64,000 nt of DNA from positions 310,001 through 374,000 of the forward strand of contig DATMRW010000030.1 in assembly GCA_035565775.1 (NCBI GenBank). The letters run 5' to 3'. The stretch comes from PRO6 sp035565775. GTDB lineage: Bacteria; Pseudomonadota; Alphaproteobacteria; Rhizobiales; Xanthobacteraceae. The notes below the pieces were generated by a model. That model was not told where the DNA came from. It saw nothing but the letters and a program-made list of their open reading frames with translations, and searched no databases. The translations under genes and the position numbers were made by a program. Numbering within the stretch: position 1 is the first letter of the stretch; each line of letters opens with the position of its first letter. Of the stretch, positions 36,714-45,271 are shown piece after piece.

Positions 36714-39647
36714 TCAGTCCTGCCCCTCGACGATGGCGCGAAAGATGTCCCGCACATCCGCCTGCGTCTCGCGCAACTGCGCCTCCAGCGCCGAAAAATT
36801 CGGCGCATCCGCCGCCGCCGTCAGCACCCGCAACAGGTCGTTGCCGGCCTGCTCCGGCTTGAAGGTGGACGAGACGCACAGCCGCAGTACCTGCGTGAGG
36901 TCGTGGTAGAGCCGCGCCGCCGGGCGCAGGATCGCGGCGTCCGAGGCAGAGAGCACGCCGAGCCGCGCCGCCCGGTCGAGCACACCGGCGGTGCTGGTGT
37001 CGAGAATGTCCGGCAGGTCGGCGGCATGCACGAGCTGCAGGTACTGCGCGATGAATTCGATATCGACGATGCCGCCGGCGGCGTATTTGAGATCCCAGAA
37101 TACGTCCTCGCCCTTCTCCAGGGCGATGGCGCGGCGCATTTCCGCAACGTCGCTCGCGGTGATCGCCGGGTCGCGGCGGCGGGTCAGCACCTCGCGAATG
37201 ACCGCCTCGATGCGCGAGCGGAAATGCGGCGAGGCGGAGATCACGCGGGCGCGGGTCAGCGCCATGTGCTCCCAGGTCCACGCCTCCGTCTCCTGATACT
37301 CGGCGAAGGCATCGAGCCGCGACGCTACCGGGCCAGCGCGGCCGGACGGCCGCAGCCGCATGTCGACGTCGTAGAGCACGCCGTAATTGGTGCGCGTCGT
37401 GAAGGCGCTGATCAGCCGCTGCGTGAAACGGGCGAAATACTGGCTGCCGTGCAGCGAGCGCGGCCCGTCGGATTCCGGATGCTCGTGATCAAAGTCGTAG
37501 ATCAGGATGAGGTCGAGGTCGGAAGCCGCCGTCATCTCCGCGCTGCCGAGCCGGCCCATCGCCAGAATGGCGGTTTCCTGATCGCGGACGCGGCCATACT
37601 GCTCGGCGAACTGCTGCTGCACGAGGCCGTGGACGGTGTCGACGATGCCCTCCGCGACATTGGCGAAGGCCCCGCTCGCCTGCTGTGCGGCAACCGTGCC
37701 CGACAGGATCCGCATCCCGATGAGGAACAGGCTCTCCTGTCCGAACAGCCGCAGCCGGTCGAGGAACTCTTCGTAGGAATCCGCGTCCCGCAAGGTCGCG
37801 GCGAGCCGCGCGGACAGCTCGGCCTTGTCCGGCAGCGCACCGAAGAAACGCGGGTCGATCAAGCCGTCCATCAGTTGCGGCTGGCGGGCCAGCATGTCGG
37901 CAAGCCGCGGCGCGGCGCCGAGGATCAGCGCCACGAGCCCGACGAGATCGCGGTTCTGGTTGAGAAGCTGGATGAGGCGGCCGCCGCGCTGCAGCGCCTG
38001 CAGGAAGCGGTCGAATGCGATCACCGCATTGTCGGGCTGCTCGGCGCGTGACAGCCCCTGGATCAGCGCCGGCACGAAGTCCTGAAAGGCCTGCCGCGTC
38101 GCCTCGTTGCGCAGCGCGCGGTAGTCGTCCGTGCTCCATTTCTGCAGGCACTCGGCGGCCACCTTCGGCGACTTGAAGCCGAGCGACAAAAGATGCTCGA
38201 GAAGGCGCGGATCGTCCGGCCCGGCGTCGTAAGCCACCGACGGCAGCTTCATGTCGCCGGTCGGGTCGCCCTCGAACAGGCGGCTGTAGTGCTGCTGCAC
38301 GCGATGCAGATGGTGCATCAAGTCTGCGGCAAAGGCTTCGCGGCTGCCGTAGCCGAAGAAGCGGGAGAACCGCTCGATCGCCTCGACATCGCTGGGCAGC
38401 GAATGGGTCTGCTCGTCGGCGATCATCTGCAGGCGATGCTCGACCCGCCGCAGGAACTGGTAGGCTTCCGTCAGCTCATCGCGCGCCTCCGGCGTGATCC
38501 AGTCGCTTCTGGCGAGCACGCGCAGCGCCTCCAGCGTCGGCCGCACCCGCAGTTCGGGGTGGCGGCCGCCCGCGATCAACTGCTGGGTCTGGGCGAAGAA
38601 CTCGATCTCGCGAATGCCGCCGCGGCCGACCTTGACGTTGTGGCCTTCGACGGCGATCTCGCCGTGGCCCTTGAACGCCTGCATCTGGCGCTTCATGTCA
38701 TGAACGTCGGTGAGCGCCGCGAAATCGAGATGCTTGCGCCAGACGAAGGGCGCGATTTCCGCCACCATGCGCTCGCCGGCGGCAAAATCCCCGGCGCAGG
38801 GCAGCGCCTTGATCATCGCCGCGCGCTCCCAGGTCCGTCCCTCCCGCTCATAGTAGTCGAGCGCCGCGGCGGTCGAGATCGCCACCGGCGTCGAGGCCGG
38901 GTCCGGCCGCAGCCGCAGATCGACGCGGAACACATAGCCGTCGCCGGTGCGCTGCTGCAGCAGCCGCGCCATCACCTGCGTCACCCGCACAAAGAACGGC
39001 GGCGCTTCGACGTCGGGCGCCAGCGTCGGCGCTTCGCGGTCGTAGAAAACGATGAGGTCGATATCGCTGGAATAGTTCAGCTCGCCCGCGCCCATCTTGC
39101 CCATTGCGAGCACGACCAGCCCGCTCTGGTCTTCGGGGCGGTCACGGTCCGGCGGCAGCAGCCGGCCGCGCTCCGCCTCGCCGTTGAGGGCAAAGCGCAA
39201 CGCGACGCGCACCGAACGGATCGCAAAATCGCTGAGCGCGGCAGTGACCCGCATGACCGGCCAGACCCCGCCGATGTCGCACAGCGCGACCATCAGCGCG
39301 ACCTCCGCCTTGGCGCGGCGCAGGGCGAGCATCGCCTCGGCCTCATCGGCGGCGAAAGACATCCGCCTTTCGAGGTCCTCGAGCAGCTCGGCGAAACGGA
39401 CATCCGGGTCGCTCTGCAAGATGCGGATCAGGCGGGCGGCATCGAGCCGGATGAGGTCGAACAGATAGGGGGAATGCTCGGCGATGCCGTAGAGCACGCT
39501 GCGCAGAAGGGGCTGCTGGTCAATCAAACCGCGCAGGCTCGCCGCGTGCTCGTGCGCGATCTCGCCGAGCCAGCCGCTGAACTGCCGCTCTCCGTCCGAG
39601 TCTGCGTCCACTTTCGGCGCGCTGATCATGCGCGCAGCTATGCTCAC
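36714..39647 (-). CDS. glnE: Bifunctional glutamine synthetase adenylyltransferase/deadenylase
   Basis: Controls glutamine synthetase by adding or removing AMP in response to PII and glutamine. About 977 residues from the GTG at 39647; an ATG at 39629 is an alternative and the frame is open to 39713. There are two nucleotidyltransferase halves. The N-terminal deadenylase site is GAGELNYSSDIDLIVFYD. The C-terminal adenylyltransferase site is GSAEMTAASDLDLILIYDFD. Each has the DxD metal pair, and a PII-binding helical region lies between. The length matches the family. Confidence 0.95.
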   Translation of the reverse strand: MSIAARMISAPKVDADSDGERQFSGWLGEIAHEHAASLRGLIDQQPLLRSVLYGIAEHSPYLFDLIRLDAARLIRILQSDPDVRFAELLEDLERRMSFAADEAEAMLALRRAKAEVALMVALCDIGGVWPVMRVTAALSDFAIRSVRVALRFALNGEAERGRLLPPDRDRPEDQSGLVVLAMGKMGAGELNYSSDIDLIVFYDREAPTLAPDVEAPPFFVRVTQVMARLLQQRTGDGYVFRVDLRLRPDPASTPVAISTAAALDYYEREGRTWERAAMIKALPCAGDFAAGERMVAEIAPFVWRKHLDFAALTDVHDMKRQMQAFKGHGEIAVEGHNVKVGRGGIREIEFFAQTQQLIAGGRHPELRVRPTLEALRVLARSDWITPEARDELTEAYQFLRRVEHRLQMIADEQTHSLPSDVEAIERFSRFFGYGSREAFAADLMHHLHRVQQHYSRLFEGDPTGDMKLPSVAYDAGPDDPRLLEHLLSLGFKSPKVAAECLQKWSTDDYRALRNEATRQAFQDFVPALIQGLSRAEQPDNAVIAFDRFLQALQRGGRLIQLLNQNRDLVGLVALILGAAPRLADMLARQPQLMDGLIDPRFFGALPDKAELSARLAATLRDADSYEEFLDRLRLFGQESLFLIGMRILSGTVAAQQASGAFANVAEGIVDTVHGLVQQQFAEQYGRVRDQETAILAMGRLGSAEMTAASDLDLILIYDFDHEHPESDGPRSLHGSQYFARFTQRLISAFTTRTNYGVLYDVDMRLRPSGRAGPVASRLDAFAEYQETEAWTWEHMALTRARVISASPHFRSRIEAVIREVLTRRRDPAITASDVAEMRRAIALEKGEDVFWDLKYAAGGIVDIEFIAQYLQLVHAADLPDILDTSTAGVLDRAARLGVLSASDAAILRPAARLYHDLTQVLRLCVSSTFKPEQAGNDLLRVLTAAADAPNFSALEAQLRETQADVRDIFRAIVEGQD

Positions 39648-39746
39648 TCTGGTCGCCCCGCTCACCCGCAGCAATCGAGGCCGCGACTGTTGCACATGCT
39701 TCGCCCGCCGCAAAGCGGCAGACGGTATTTATCGGATACAGCGGCT

Positions 39747-41249
39747 TTATTGAGGAAGTGTTTTTGCAAGCTGCGATTGCCGCGGGGCTTCTGCAACCGC
39801 CTTTGGCGGTGCCGCCGCATCCGGCGCGCGCGGCAGCACCAGCGTGGCGCGCAGGCCGGGATGGTTGTCGCTGAGCTCCAGCTCGCCGCCGTGCAGCGTC
39901 GCCACCGCAGACGCAAGGCTGAGGCCGAGACCGGAACCAGGCCGGCTCCGGCTGGCTTCGAGGCGCACGAACCGCTCCACGGCGCGGCTGCGGTCGGCCT
40001 CGGGGATGCCCGGCCCGCGATCGGCGACGCCGATCAGCACCCTGTCGCCCCGGCGCGTCGCCTGGATGACGACGGTTGGAACCTCCGCTCCGCCCGTGCC
40101 CGCGCCGCCGCCCGCCCCGTCTTCGAGCGCGTCCACCTCCTCGGGCTTGGCGTATTTGATGGCGTTCTCGACGAGATTGGCAAGCGCCTGGCTGATCAGT
40201 TCCCGGTTGCCGTGCAGGCCGACTTGCTCGGCATGGACCTGCAAGGCCAGCCCGCTATCTTCCGCCAGCGGCTCGTAAAGCTCAAAAATGTCCCGCGCGA
40301 CCTCGGCCGCATCGAAATCGCCCCAGCCGTCGCGGGCCTGCCCGGACTCCGCCCGCGCGATCATCAAGAGCGCGTTGAAGGTGCGGATCAGCCCGTCCGA
40401 CTCCTCGATGGTCCGCTCCAGCGCCGCGCGATAGTCGTCCTCGCTGCCGGACATCACCAGCGCCTCCTCGGCGCGGTTGCGCAGGCGCGTCAGCGGCGTC
40501 TTGAGATCGTGCGCGATGTTGTCGGACACCTCCTTGAGGCCCGCCATCAGCATCTCGATCCGCTCCAGCATCGAGTTGAGGTTTTCCGCGAGGCGGTCCA
40601 GCTCGTCGCCGCTGCGGCCGACCGGCAGCCGCTCCGTGAGGTCGCCCGCCATGATGCGCTGCGTCGCGCCGGTCATGGCATCGATGCGCCGAAGCACCCG
40701 GCGGCCGACGAACACGCCGCCGCCGATGCCGAGAACGACGACGACCAGCAGCGACCACTGCGCGGCGGAGGCGACGATGCGAAAGATATGCCGCCGCTCC
40801 TCGAGATCGCGCCCGACCAGCAGGCGGAAGCCCGCGCCGATCGGCGCGACATAGACGATGGCGTCGTGGTTCGACTGGTCCTGCTCGTCGAGGCGGCGAT
40901 AGCCGGTCTCCGACCAGCCGTCGGTCGCCAGCACGCCGGGCGAGATCGACGACACGTTGCCCACCACCGCCTGCCCGGTCGGCGTCGTGATCAGGTAGAG
41001 GTTTGCGCCCGGCCGCAGCGAGCGGCTCTCCACCGACACGATCAGGCCGCGCAGGCCGAAGCGCTCATAGCGCGCGGTCAATTCCTGAAACTCGGTCTGC
41101 ACCGTGGAGGTGATCTGCTCGGTGATCATGCGCCGCGTATTCCACGCGAAGTAGCCGAGCAGCGAGGCCGCGAACAGCGCGAACAGCAGCAGATAGACCA
41201 GCGTGAGCCGGAACGCCGTGGTGCGAAAGAGCTTGCCGAAACCGGTCAC
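39747..41249 (-). CDS. HAMP-domain sensor histidine kinase
   Basis: A 500-residue kinase beginning at a GTG. Helix 1 (LTLVYLLLFALFAASLLGYF), a periplasmic domain of about 120 residues, helix 2 (LLVVVVLGIGGGVFVG) and HAMP follow. The HisKA motif is NIAHDLKTPLTRLRNRAEEA with H247. ATPase motifs are NLVENAIKYA, DRGPGIPEADR and GSGLGLSLASAV; an Ala/Gly-rich loop (GAGGGAGTGGAE) sits inside the ATPase domain. No response regulator adjoins it. The best partner is the OmpR-type regulator at 45272, on the same strand about 4 kb upstream beyond the surface-protein islet. Confidence 0.9.
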   Translation of the reverse strand: MTGFGKLFRTTAFRLTLVYLLLFALFAASLLGYFAWNTRRMITEQITSTVQTEFQELTARYERFGLRGLIVSVESRSLRPGANLYLITTPTGQAVVGNVSSISPGVLATDGWSETGYRRLDEQDQSNHDAIVYVAPIGAGFRLLVGRDLEERRHIFRIVASAAQWSLLVVVVLGIGGGVFVGRRVLRRIDAMTGATQRIMAGDLTERLPVGRSGDELDRLAENLNSMLERIEMLMAGLKEVSDNIAHDLKTPLTRLRNRAEEALVMSGSEDDYRAALERTIEESDGLIRTFNALLMIARAESGQARDGWGDFDAAEVARDIFELYEPLAEDSGLALQVHAEQVGLHGNRELISQALANLVENAIKYAKPEEVDALEDGAGGGAGTGGAEVPTVVIQATRRGDRVLIGVADRGPGIPEADRSRAVERFVRLEASRSRPGSGLGLSLASAVATLHGGELELSDNHPGLRATLVLPRAPDAAAPPKAVAEAPRQSQLAKTLPQ

Positions 41250-41625
41250 GGATCACATCTTAAGTCGTTGAAATATCGGGCTCGGAATTATCTGCGTTGC
41301 GACGCCTCATGGCCGCTTCTAGCCGATTTCGCCCACCGCTGACAGTGACAAATCGTTCATGAAAAGCCGGCCGGCGGCGCCGGACCGGTTTCGGGCTGAG
41401 ACAGTTTTGGGATGAATTTGTCAGCCGCAAAGCGCGGGCGGCGCGCGGGCGCGAAGAGGGAAAAGCGGGCGGCGGCAATCGCCGCGGTCTGGTTTTGCCT
41501 ATGCGGCGGCCGGTTGCCACCCAAGGCATCGCGGGCCGAAAGGCGGAGGCGAACGGCCTTAAAAAAATTCAATGCCGCAAAAGACTGCGCGAAGCCGGAA
41601 GAAAAAAACCGTTTGCGAAACTGCG
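41250..41625. other. Intergenic region between the XRE gene and the sensor kinase
   Basis: About 376 bases without a supportable gene. On the minus strand, after the XRE stop, a weak GTTT-CGC-AAAC hairpin is followed by seven Ts (41602-41608), a poor terminator candidate. A second T7 run lies at 41563-41569. The rest is GC-rich with short inverted repeats (GCCGGCCGGCGGCGCCGG near 41367). The promoter of the sensor kinase should be in the part near 41250-41340. Confidence 0.45.
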
Positions 41626-41982
41626 TTACGCGACCGACGAAACGGCCTGCCCGGCCATCTGCGCCTCGCACGGCTGGGCGGCGTGCTCCGCCCCATAAAG
41701 AATGCCGTGGGTGATGGGGTCGTAGTACTGCATCAGGTGGATGACGAAATCGCGCGGCGGCATGTCGAGCGCACGCGCCCAGACTTCATAGCTGTCCGGC
41801 GGCACTTTTCCGCGGCCTGCCTCGATCTGCGAAATGAACGTGTAGTAATAGACGCCCACGCGCTCGGCCAGCTTGCGTTGAGACAGTCCGCGGCTTTCGC
41901 GCAGGGCCTTCAGCCACCGGCCAGCCTCGCGGCGAAGTTCCTGCACCTCAGGCGTCTGGATCGTCTTGGCATGGACGTACAT
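41626..41982 (-). CDS. XRE-family (HTH_3) transcriptional regulator
   Basis: A protein of about 118 residues from the ATG at 41982, which has GGGAG eight bases upstream; a GTG at 42003 would add seven residues. The Cro/CI-type helix-turn-helix is SQRKLAERVGVYYYTFISQIEAGRG, split as residues about 35-60. It is followed by SYEVWARALDMPPRDFV. The short C-terminal part has no sensor domain. It lies directly downstream of the DUF4214 surface-protein gene on the same strand with a hairpin in between. It could regulate that gene through the inverted repeats at 44832-44874; this is a guess from position. Confidence 0.86.
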   Translation of the reverse strand: MYVHAKTIQTPEVQELRREAGRWLKALRESRGLSQRKLAERVGVYYYTFISQIEAGRGKVPPDSYEVWARALDMPPRDFVIHLMQYYDPITHGILYGAEHAAQPCEAQMAGQAVSSVA

Positions 41983-42021
41983 TTTGCGCTCTCCCGCGAC
42001 CACCGACTTTGCTGGTAAAGG

Positions 42022-42043
42022 CCCCGCTGCCGTGGCAGCGGGG
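42022..42043. terminator. Strong GC hairpin between the surface-protein gene and the XRE gene
   Basis: CCCCGCTGCC and GGCAGCGGGG form a near-perfect hairpin with a tiny loop. The plus side continues GAATTTTT; the minus side continues CCTTTA. It probably ends or attenuates transcription from the DUF4214 gene. A second hairpin, CCGGCC with GGCCGG, lies at 42068-42083. Confidence 0.55.
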
Positions 42044-42105
42044 GAATTTTTCCTGAGCCACCCGCCCCGGCCGTGAGGGCCGGAGCGAGCGATGGCGGGA
42101 TCCGC

Positions 42106-44763
42106 TCAGTAGACGTAGAGGTCGCCGCCGACGTTGCCATGCAAGCCGTGCACGTCGGTCAAGCCGGCCAGCTTGATGACGTTGTGTCCGAGGTCAGCCC
42201 CAGCGTCCTTCACAAACAGATAGCTGTCATGGTCGTACTCGAACACGAGCGCCTTGGTCGTGGCCACCGCGGCGTCCGCTGCAAGAGAGATCGCACCGGC
42301 GAGATCGCCCGGACCGGCCCCTTCAAACTTCAGCAGACCGTGCTCCAGGACATAGCCTGCCCCTACCTTATCCGCAGCAACGGTCACGCCGGTTGCATGG
42401 AAGATGTCAAAGCCTTCAAACGTCGTAAGGCCAGCCTTCGATGCGAGCGTGTAGTTCTCGACCGAAAGATGGTTGTAGGAATGACCAAGGGCAAAATCGA
42501 TCTTGGCATCACCACTGCCGAGCGAGATGTGACCGTAGGGATCCAAGAGATCAAGCGAGGCAGTGAGCTTGCCGGTGAACGACGAGGCGTCGATGTTCTT
42601 GAAGCTCTTAGCATCGCTACCCGTCAGGTCGAGAGCAGATCCGCCGGAGATGGTGAGCTCCACCGCCTTCGTGGTCTCATAGTCGAAATGGTTCGTTGCG
42701 TTTTTGCCACCCGAAACAAGGTCGATGGCTTTGACATCATTATTGCCCTTGAGCTCGATCGTCTGCTTATTCAGTCCAACAAATGCGGAGTCAGCATCGA
42801 ACTTGACGTGGAGCGACTTCGCATTCGTGGCCTCGACCTTGATGGTGTTGGTGTTGGCTGCGTTAGCAGTCGAGTCCGTGTCCAGCGTAATGGAAAGCTC
42901 GCCGGCCACCTTCTGAGTGAGCTTGATTAGCTGAGGGCCACTATCTTTCACCGCACGGTAACCGACCCCCTCGCCGATATTCAGCAGGTTGATCCCGTCG
43001 GTGAAATTTCCAGACGAAATGATTTCGGTGATGTCGTTCTTGGCCGCGAGAAGATCAAGATCGAAGTTAGTCGAGCGCCCGGCGACATCAAGCAACTGGA
43101 AGTTCTTGAACGCACCGGCATTCGCGGCTCCAATGCTCTGAATGAACAGCGTATTGACGCCTTCGCCGCCATCAATGGAGTCCGTCCCCTTCACGTAGAG
43201 GGCGCCCATGAACGTATCGTTGCCGGCACCGAGGTCGACCGTCAGCTTGCCATCGCTGCGAGTGCTCAACCGGACGGTGTCATTGCCTTCACCGGTCGTG
43301 ACCGTGGTTGTTCCGGTCCCGGTGGTGTTGATATCCACAATATCGTTGCCGGCGCCGGTCTCGACCACGGCATTGATCTTGTCCTTCACGGTCTCCGTTT
43401 TTACCGTTATGTCATCGTCGCCCGATCCGGTCTTGATCGTCGCAACATGCTTCGACGGATTGCTGAAGGTGATGCCGCCCTTGCTGGCCGACGCATCGAC
43501 GCTGGTGACCTTCTTCGCAGAAGCAGTATCGACAATATTCAGCGTGGTCTTGACGTCAGTATCGACCTTGACGTCCTGAATATCCTTGCCGACAGTAAAG
43601 TTAAGAGTAGCGCTTGCATCTTTTTCGATGGTGCCCTTCACCGTCGTCTCAGCAAGCTTGTTACCCGAAACGTTGAGCGCAAAGACCTTGGTTGCACCCA
43701 CCCCCCTCACGCCGTCCAGAGCAACCGTCGCGCTGGCCGCCTCTGCCGAGGCAGTCACTTTAAGATTCTGTGCGGTGTTCTTGAAGCCCGCGATGGTCGA
43801 CGCGCCGAGATTGGTTACGTCTGCCGCCTTGTTATGCTGCCAGAGCTCCTCGACGCCCTGGAATTTGGCGGCGTCGCCGAACTTTCCAGCATAAGTCCCT
43901 TCATTGTAGATGTTGACGACCTGCATGTTCTTGACCGTCGCGCCGGTCGGGAACTCATCGTTCTGGCCGCCAAGCAGAATGCTATTCACCTTCGTATAGA
44001 TATTGAAGGTGTTGTGGCCGCCGCCGCCGTCGATGCTGTCGTGCGGAGTAAACGTAGTGGCGTCTCCGCCTGTCTTCGCATTATAGGTAAACGCGTTGAC
44101 GGTGTCGTTCCTGGGCGTGCCGACAAAATGATCCAGCTCGGGAGTGAGATCGAAGGTCACGCCGGTCAGGCCGGTTTCGACGAACTCATTCGTCGCGGCC
44201 TGGGAGGCTTCGACCGTCGCCGGATTGTCGGTAACACCCTTCACGGCATCCTTGCTCGGGCCCTTGAGGTCGTCGTTGAGGACGACCTTGCCGTCAACCA
44301 CATGCGTGCCGCCCACGCCCGCCGCCGCAAGCGCCTCAGTGAAGTAGCTGCCGGCCTCGATCTTGTTGGTGATCGTGGCGGCGTCGGCCGGATTGCCCTC
44401 TGGACCAAACGCGCCGTTGATCACGTCGAGAATGAACTGGCCGACGGCCTGCGGATCATTGCCGCGCGCAAGCAGCTCCTTGGTCCAGTAGGTCTTGCCT
44501 TCCGCATCCGGCAGACGGTTGAACAGGTTCAGATAGACCTGATCGACGAATGAGGCCGGGTTCACCAGATCTGGATGGGCGAGGTAAGGATACATCGCGA
44601 TAGCTTCGGGCTGCACCGAGAACGATGCCGCCGCGTTTGCCCATGTATAGCTGCCGCTATCGAGCTGATTGATCCAGTATTGCACGCCGTTCGGCTCGCC
44701 GGCGCGGCCGAAATAGCCGATGTAAAGTGCCTCAACCTGGCTGAGGGTGGTTTGGATAGCCAT
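42106..44763 (-). CDS. Large DUF4214 / RTX-like secreted surface protein (S-layer-like)
   Basis: An 885-residue protein from the ATG at 44763 (AGGAG six bases upstream; the frame extends to 44808 without a ribosome site). Residues 1-110 form a DUF4214 domain (LSQVEALYIGYFGRAGEPNG, VYLNLFNRLPDAEGKTYW), common at the start of alphaproteobacterial S-layer and adhesin proteins. The remainder is Thr/Asn/Asp/Gly-rich beta-strand repeat. It includes RTX-like nonapeptides near 465-560 (GSGDDDITV, GAGNDIVDI, GEGNDTVRL, GAGNDTFMG). There is no signal peptide and almost no cysteine, and the C-terminus is hydrophobic with few charges, so type I secretion is likely. No type I secretion genes are adjacent. 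Base composition is clearly lower in GC than the neighbours. Confidence 0.88.
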   Translation of the reverse strand: MAIQTTLSQVEALYIGYFGRAGEPNGVQYWINQLDSGSYTWANAAASFSVQPEAIAMYPYLAHPDLVNPASFVDQVYLNLFNRLPDAEGKTYWTKELLARGNDPQAVGQFILDVINGAFGPEGNPADAATITNKIEAGSYFTEALAAAGVGGTHVVDGKVVLNDDLKGPSKDAVKGVTDNPATVEASQAATNEFVETGLTGVTFDLTPELDHFVGTPRNDTVNAFTYNAKTGGDATTFTPHDSIDGGGGHNTFNIYTKVNSILLGGQNDEFPTGATVKNMQVVNIYNEGTYAGKFGDAAKFQGVEELWQHNKAADVTNLGASTIAGFKNTAQNLKVTASAEAASATVALDGVRGVGATKVFALNVSGNKLAETTVKGTIEKDASATLNFTVGKDIQDVKVDTDVKTTLNIVDTASAKKVTSVDASASKGGITFSNPSKHVATIKTGSGDDDITVKTETVKDKINAVVETGAGNDIVDINTTGTGTTTVTTGEGNDTVRLSTRSDGKLTVDLGAGNDTFMGALYVKGTDSIDGGEGVNTLFIQSIGAANAGAFKNFQLLDVAGRSTNFDLDLLAAKNDITEIISSGNFTDGINLLNIGEGVGYRAVKDSGPQLIKLTQKVAGELSITLDTDSTANAANTNTIKVEATNAKSLHVKFDADSAFVGLNKQTIELKGNNDVKAIDLVSGGKNATNHFDYETTKAVELTISGGSALDLTGSDAKSFKNIDASSFTGKLTASLDLLDPYGHISLGSGDAKIDFALGHSYNHLSVENYTLASKAGLTTFEGFDIFHATGVTVAADKVGAGYVLEHGLLKFEGAGPGDLAGAISLAADAAVATTKALVFEYDHDSYLFVKDAGADLGHNVIKLAGLTDVHGLHGNVGGDLYVY

Positions 44764-44831
44764 AAAGGGCTCCTGCTGTTCTGAAATAAATTTCGCGTTT
44801 GCAAACACTGTCGCCGGCAGAGCTACCGGGA

Positions 44832-44874
44832 ACTGCTAAGCAGTAAATTCAATACCCCCCTCTTGAGTATTGAA
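44832..44874. promoter_or_regulatory. Two adjacent inverted repeats upstream of the surface-protein gene
   Basis: ACTGCT-A-AGCAGT at 44832-44844, and TTCAATAC, an 11-base gap, GTATTGAA at 44848-44874. Both are perfect. They lie 69-111 bases before the start codon at 44763, where an operator or a leader hairpin would be expected. Confidence 0.5.
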
Positions 44875-45139
44875 CTATTTGCCAGCTTGAAACGAAGCAC
44901 CCTTTATGGTTGAATAATTACAGTAGGAAACTTCCGATTGAATTGAGAAATTCACGTCGGATTATTCTTTTCCTTCCTTCCCCCTCGACTTTCCGCCGGA
45001 TCAATTTTCGCGAGCGCAGGCCAACGCGCGCGGAAAGGCGCGGCGGGCCATCGTCCGAAAACGGCGGCATTCACAAAGATTCTGTCTGGAAAAGCGTTCG
45101 GCCGGCGCGGCGGCACACGGCGCGGCCGGCGCAAAAACC

Positions 45140-45154
45140 ATTCATCGGATGAAT
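45140..45154. repeat. Perfect 15-bp palindrome
   Basis: ATTCATC-G-GATGAAT, in the GC-rich gap 118 bases downstream of the end of the response regulator gene. Its AT-rich arms stand out from the flanks. It could be a protein-binding site or a relic of the islet junction. Confidence 0.4.
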
Positions 45155-45271
45155 AGCGGATGCGCCGCGCGCGACACAAAGCCCGCGGCCCGACTCATCG
45201 GCAAAGGCGGGGCAGGACGAAATCGGCGAGCCGCCATCAGCGGGCTGCGGGTTGTTTTTTACTTGCTGCGT

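Larger units (their letters stand above)
44764..45271. other. Promoter and leader region of the surface-protein gene
   Basis: About 508 bases without a gene. The part next to the start codon (44764-45000) is AT-rich and holds two inverted repeats (44832-44874). The remainder towards the response regulator is GC-rich and contains a perfect odd palindrome at 45140-45154. Short open frames here (44910-45152, 44952-45179) have no coding character. Confidence 0.55.

Noticed and set aside
38193..41342. Open frame of 1049 codons on the plus strand opposite glnE and the sensor kinase
   Set aside because: It spans two well-supported genes on the other strand and their gap, has His/Arg/Asp-rich shadow composition and no domain; typical long antisense frame of GC-rich coding DNA.
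41412..41714. Small Lys/Arg/Ala-rich open frame overlapping the XRE gene
   Set aside because: No ribosome site, low-complexity composition, and it runs antisense into the XRE coding region.
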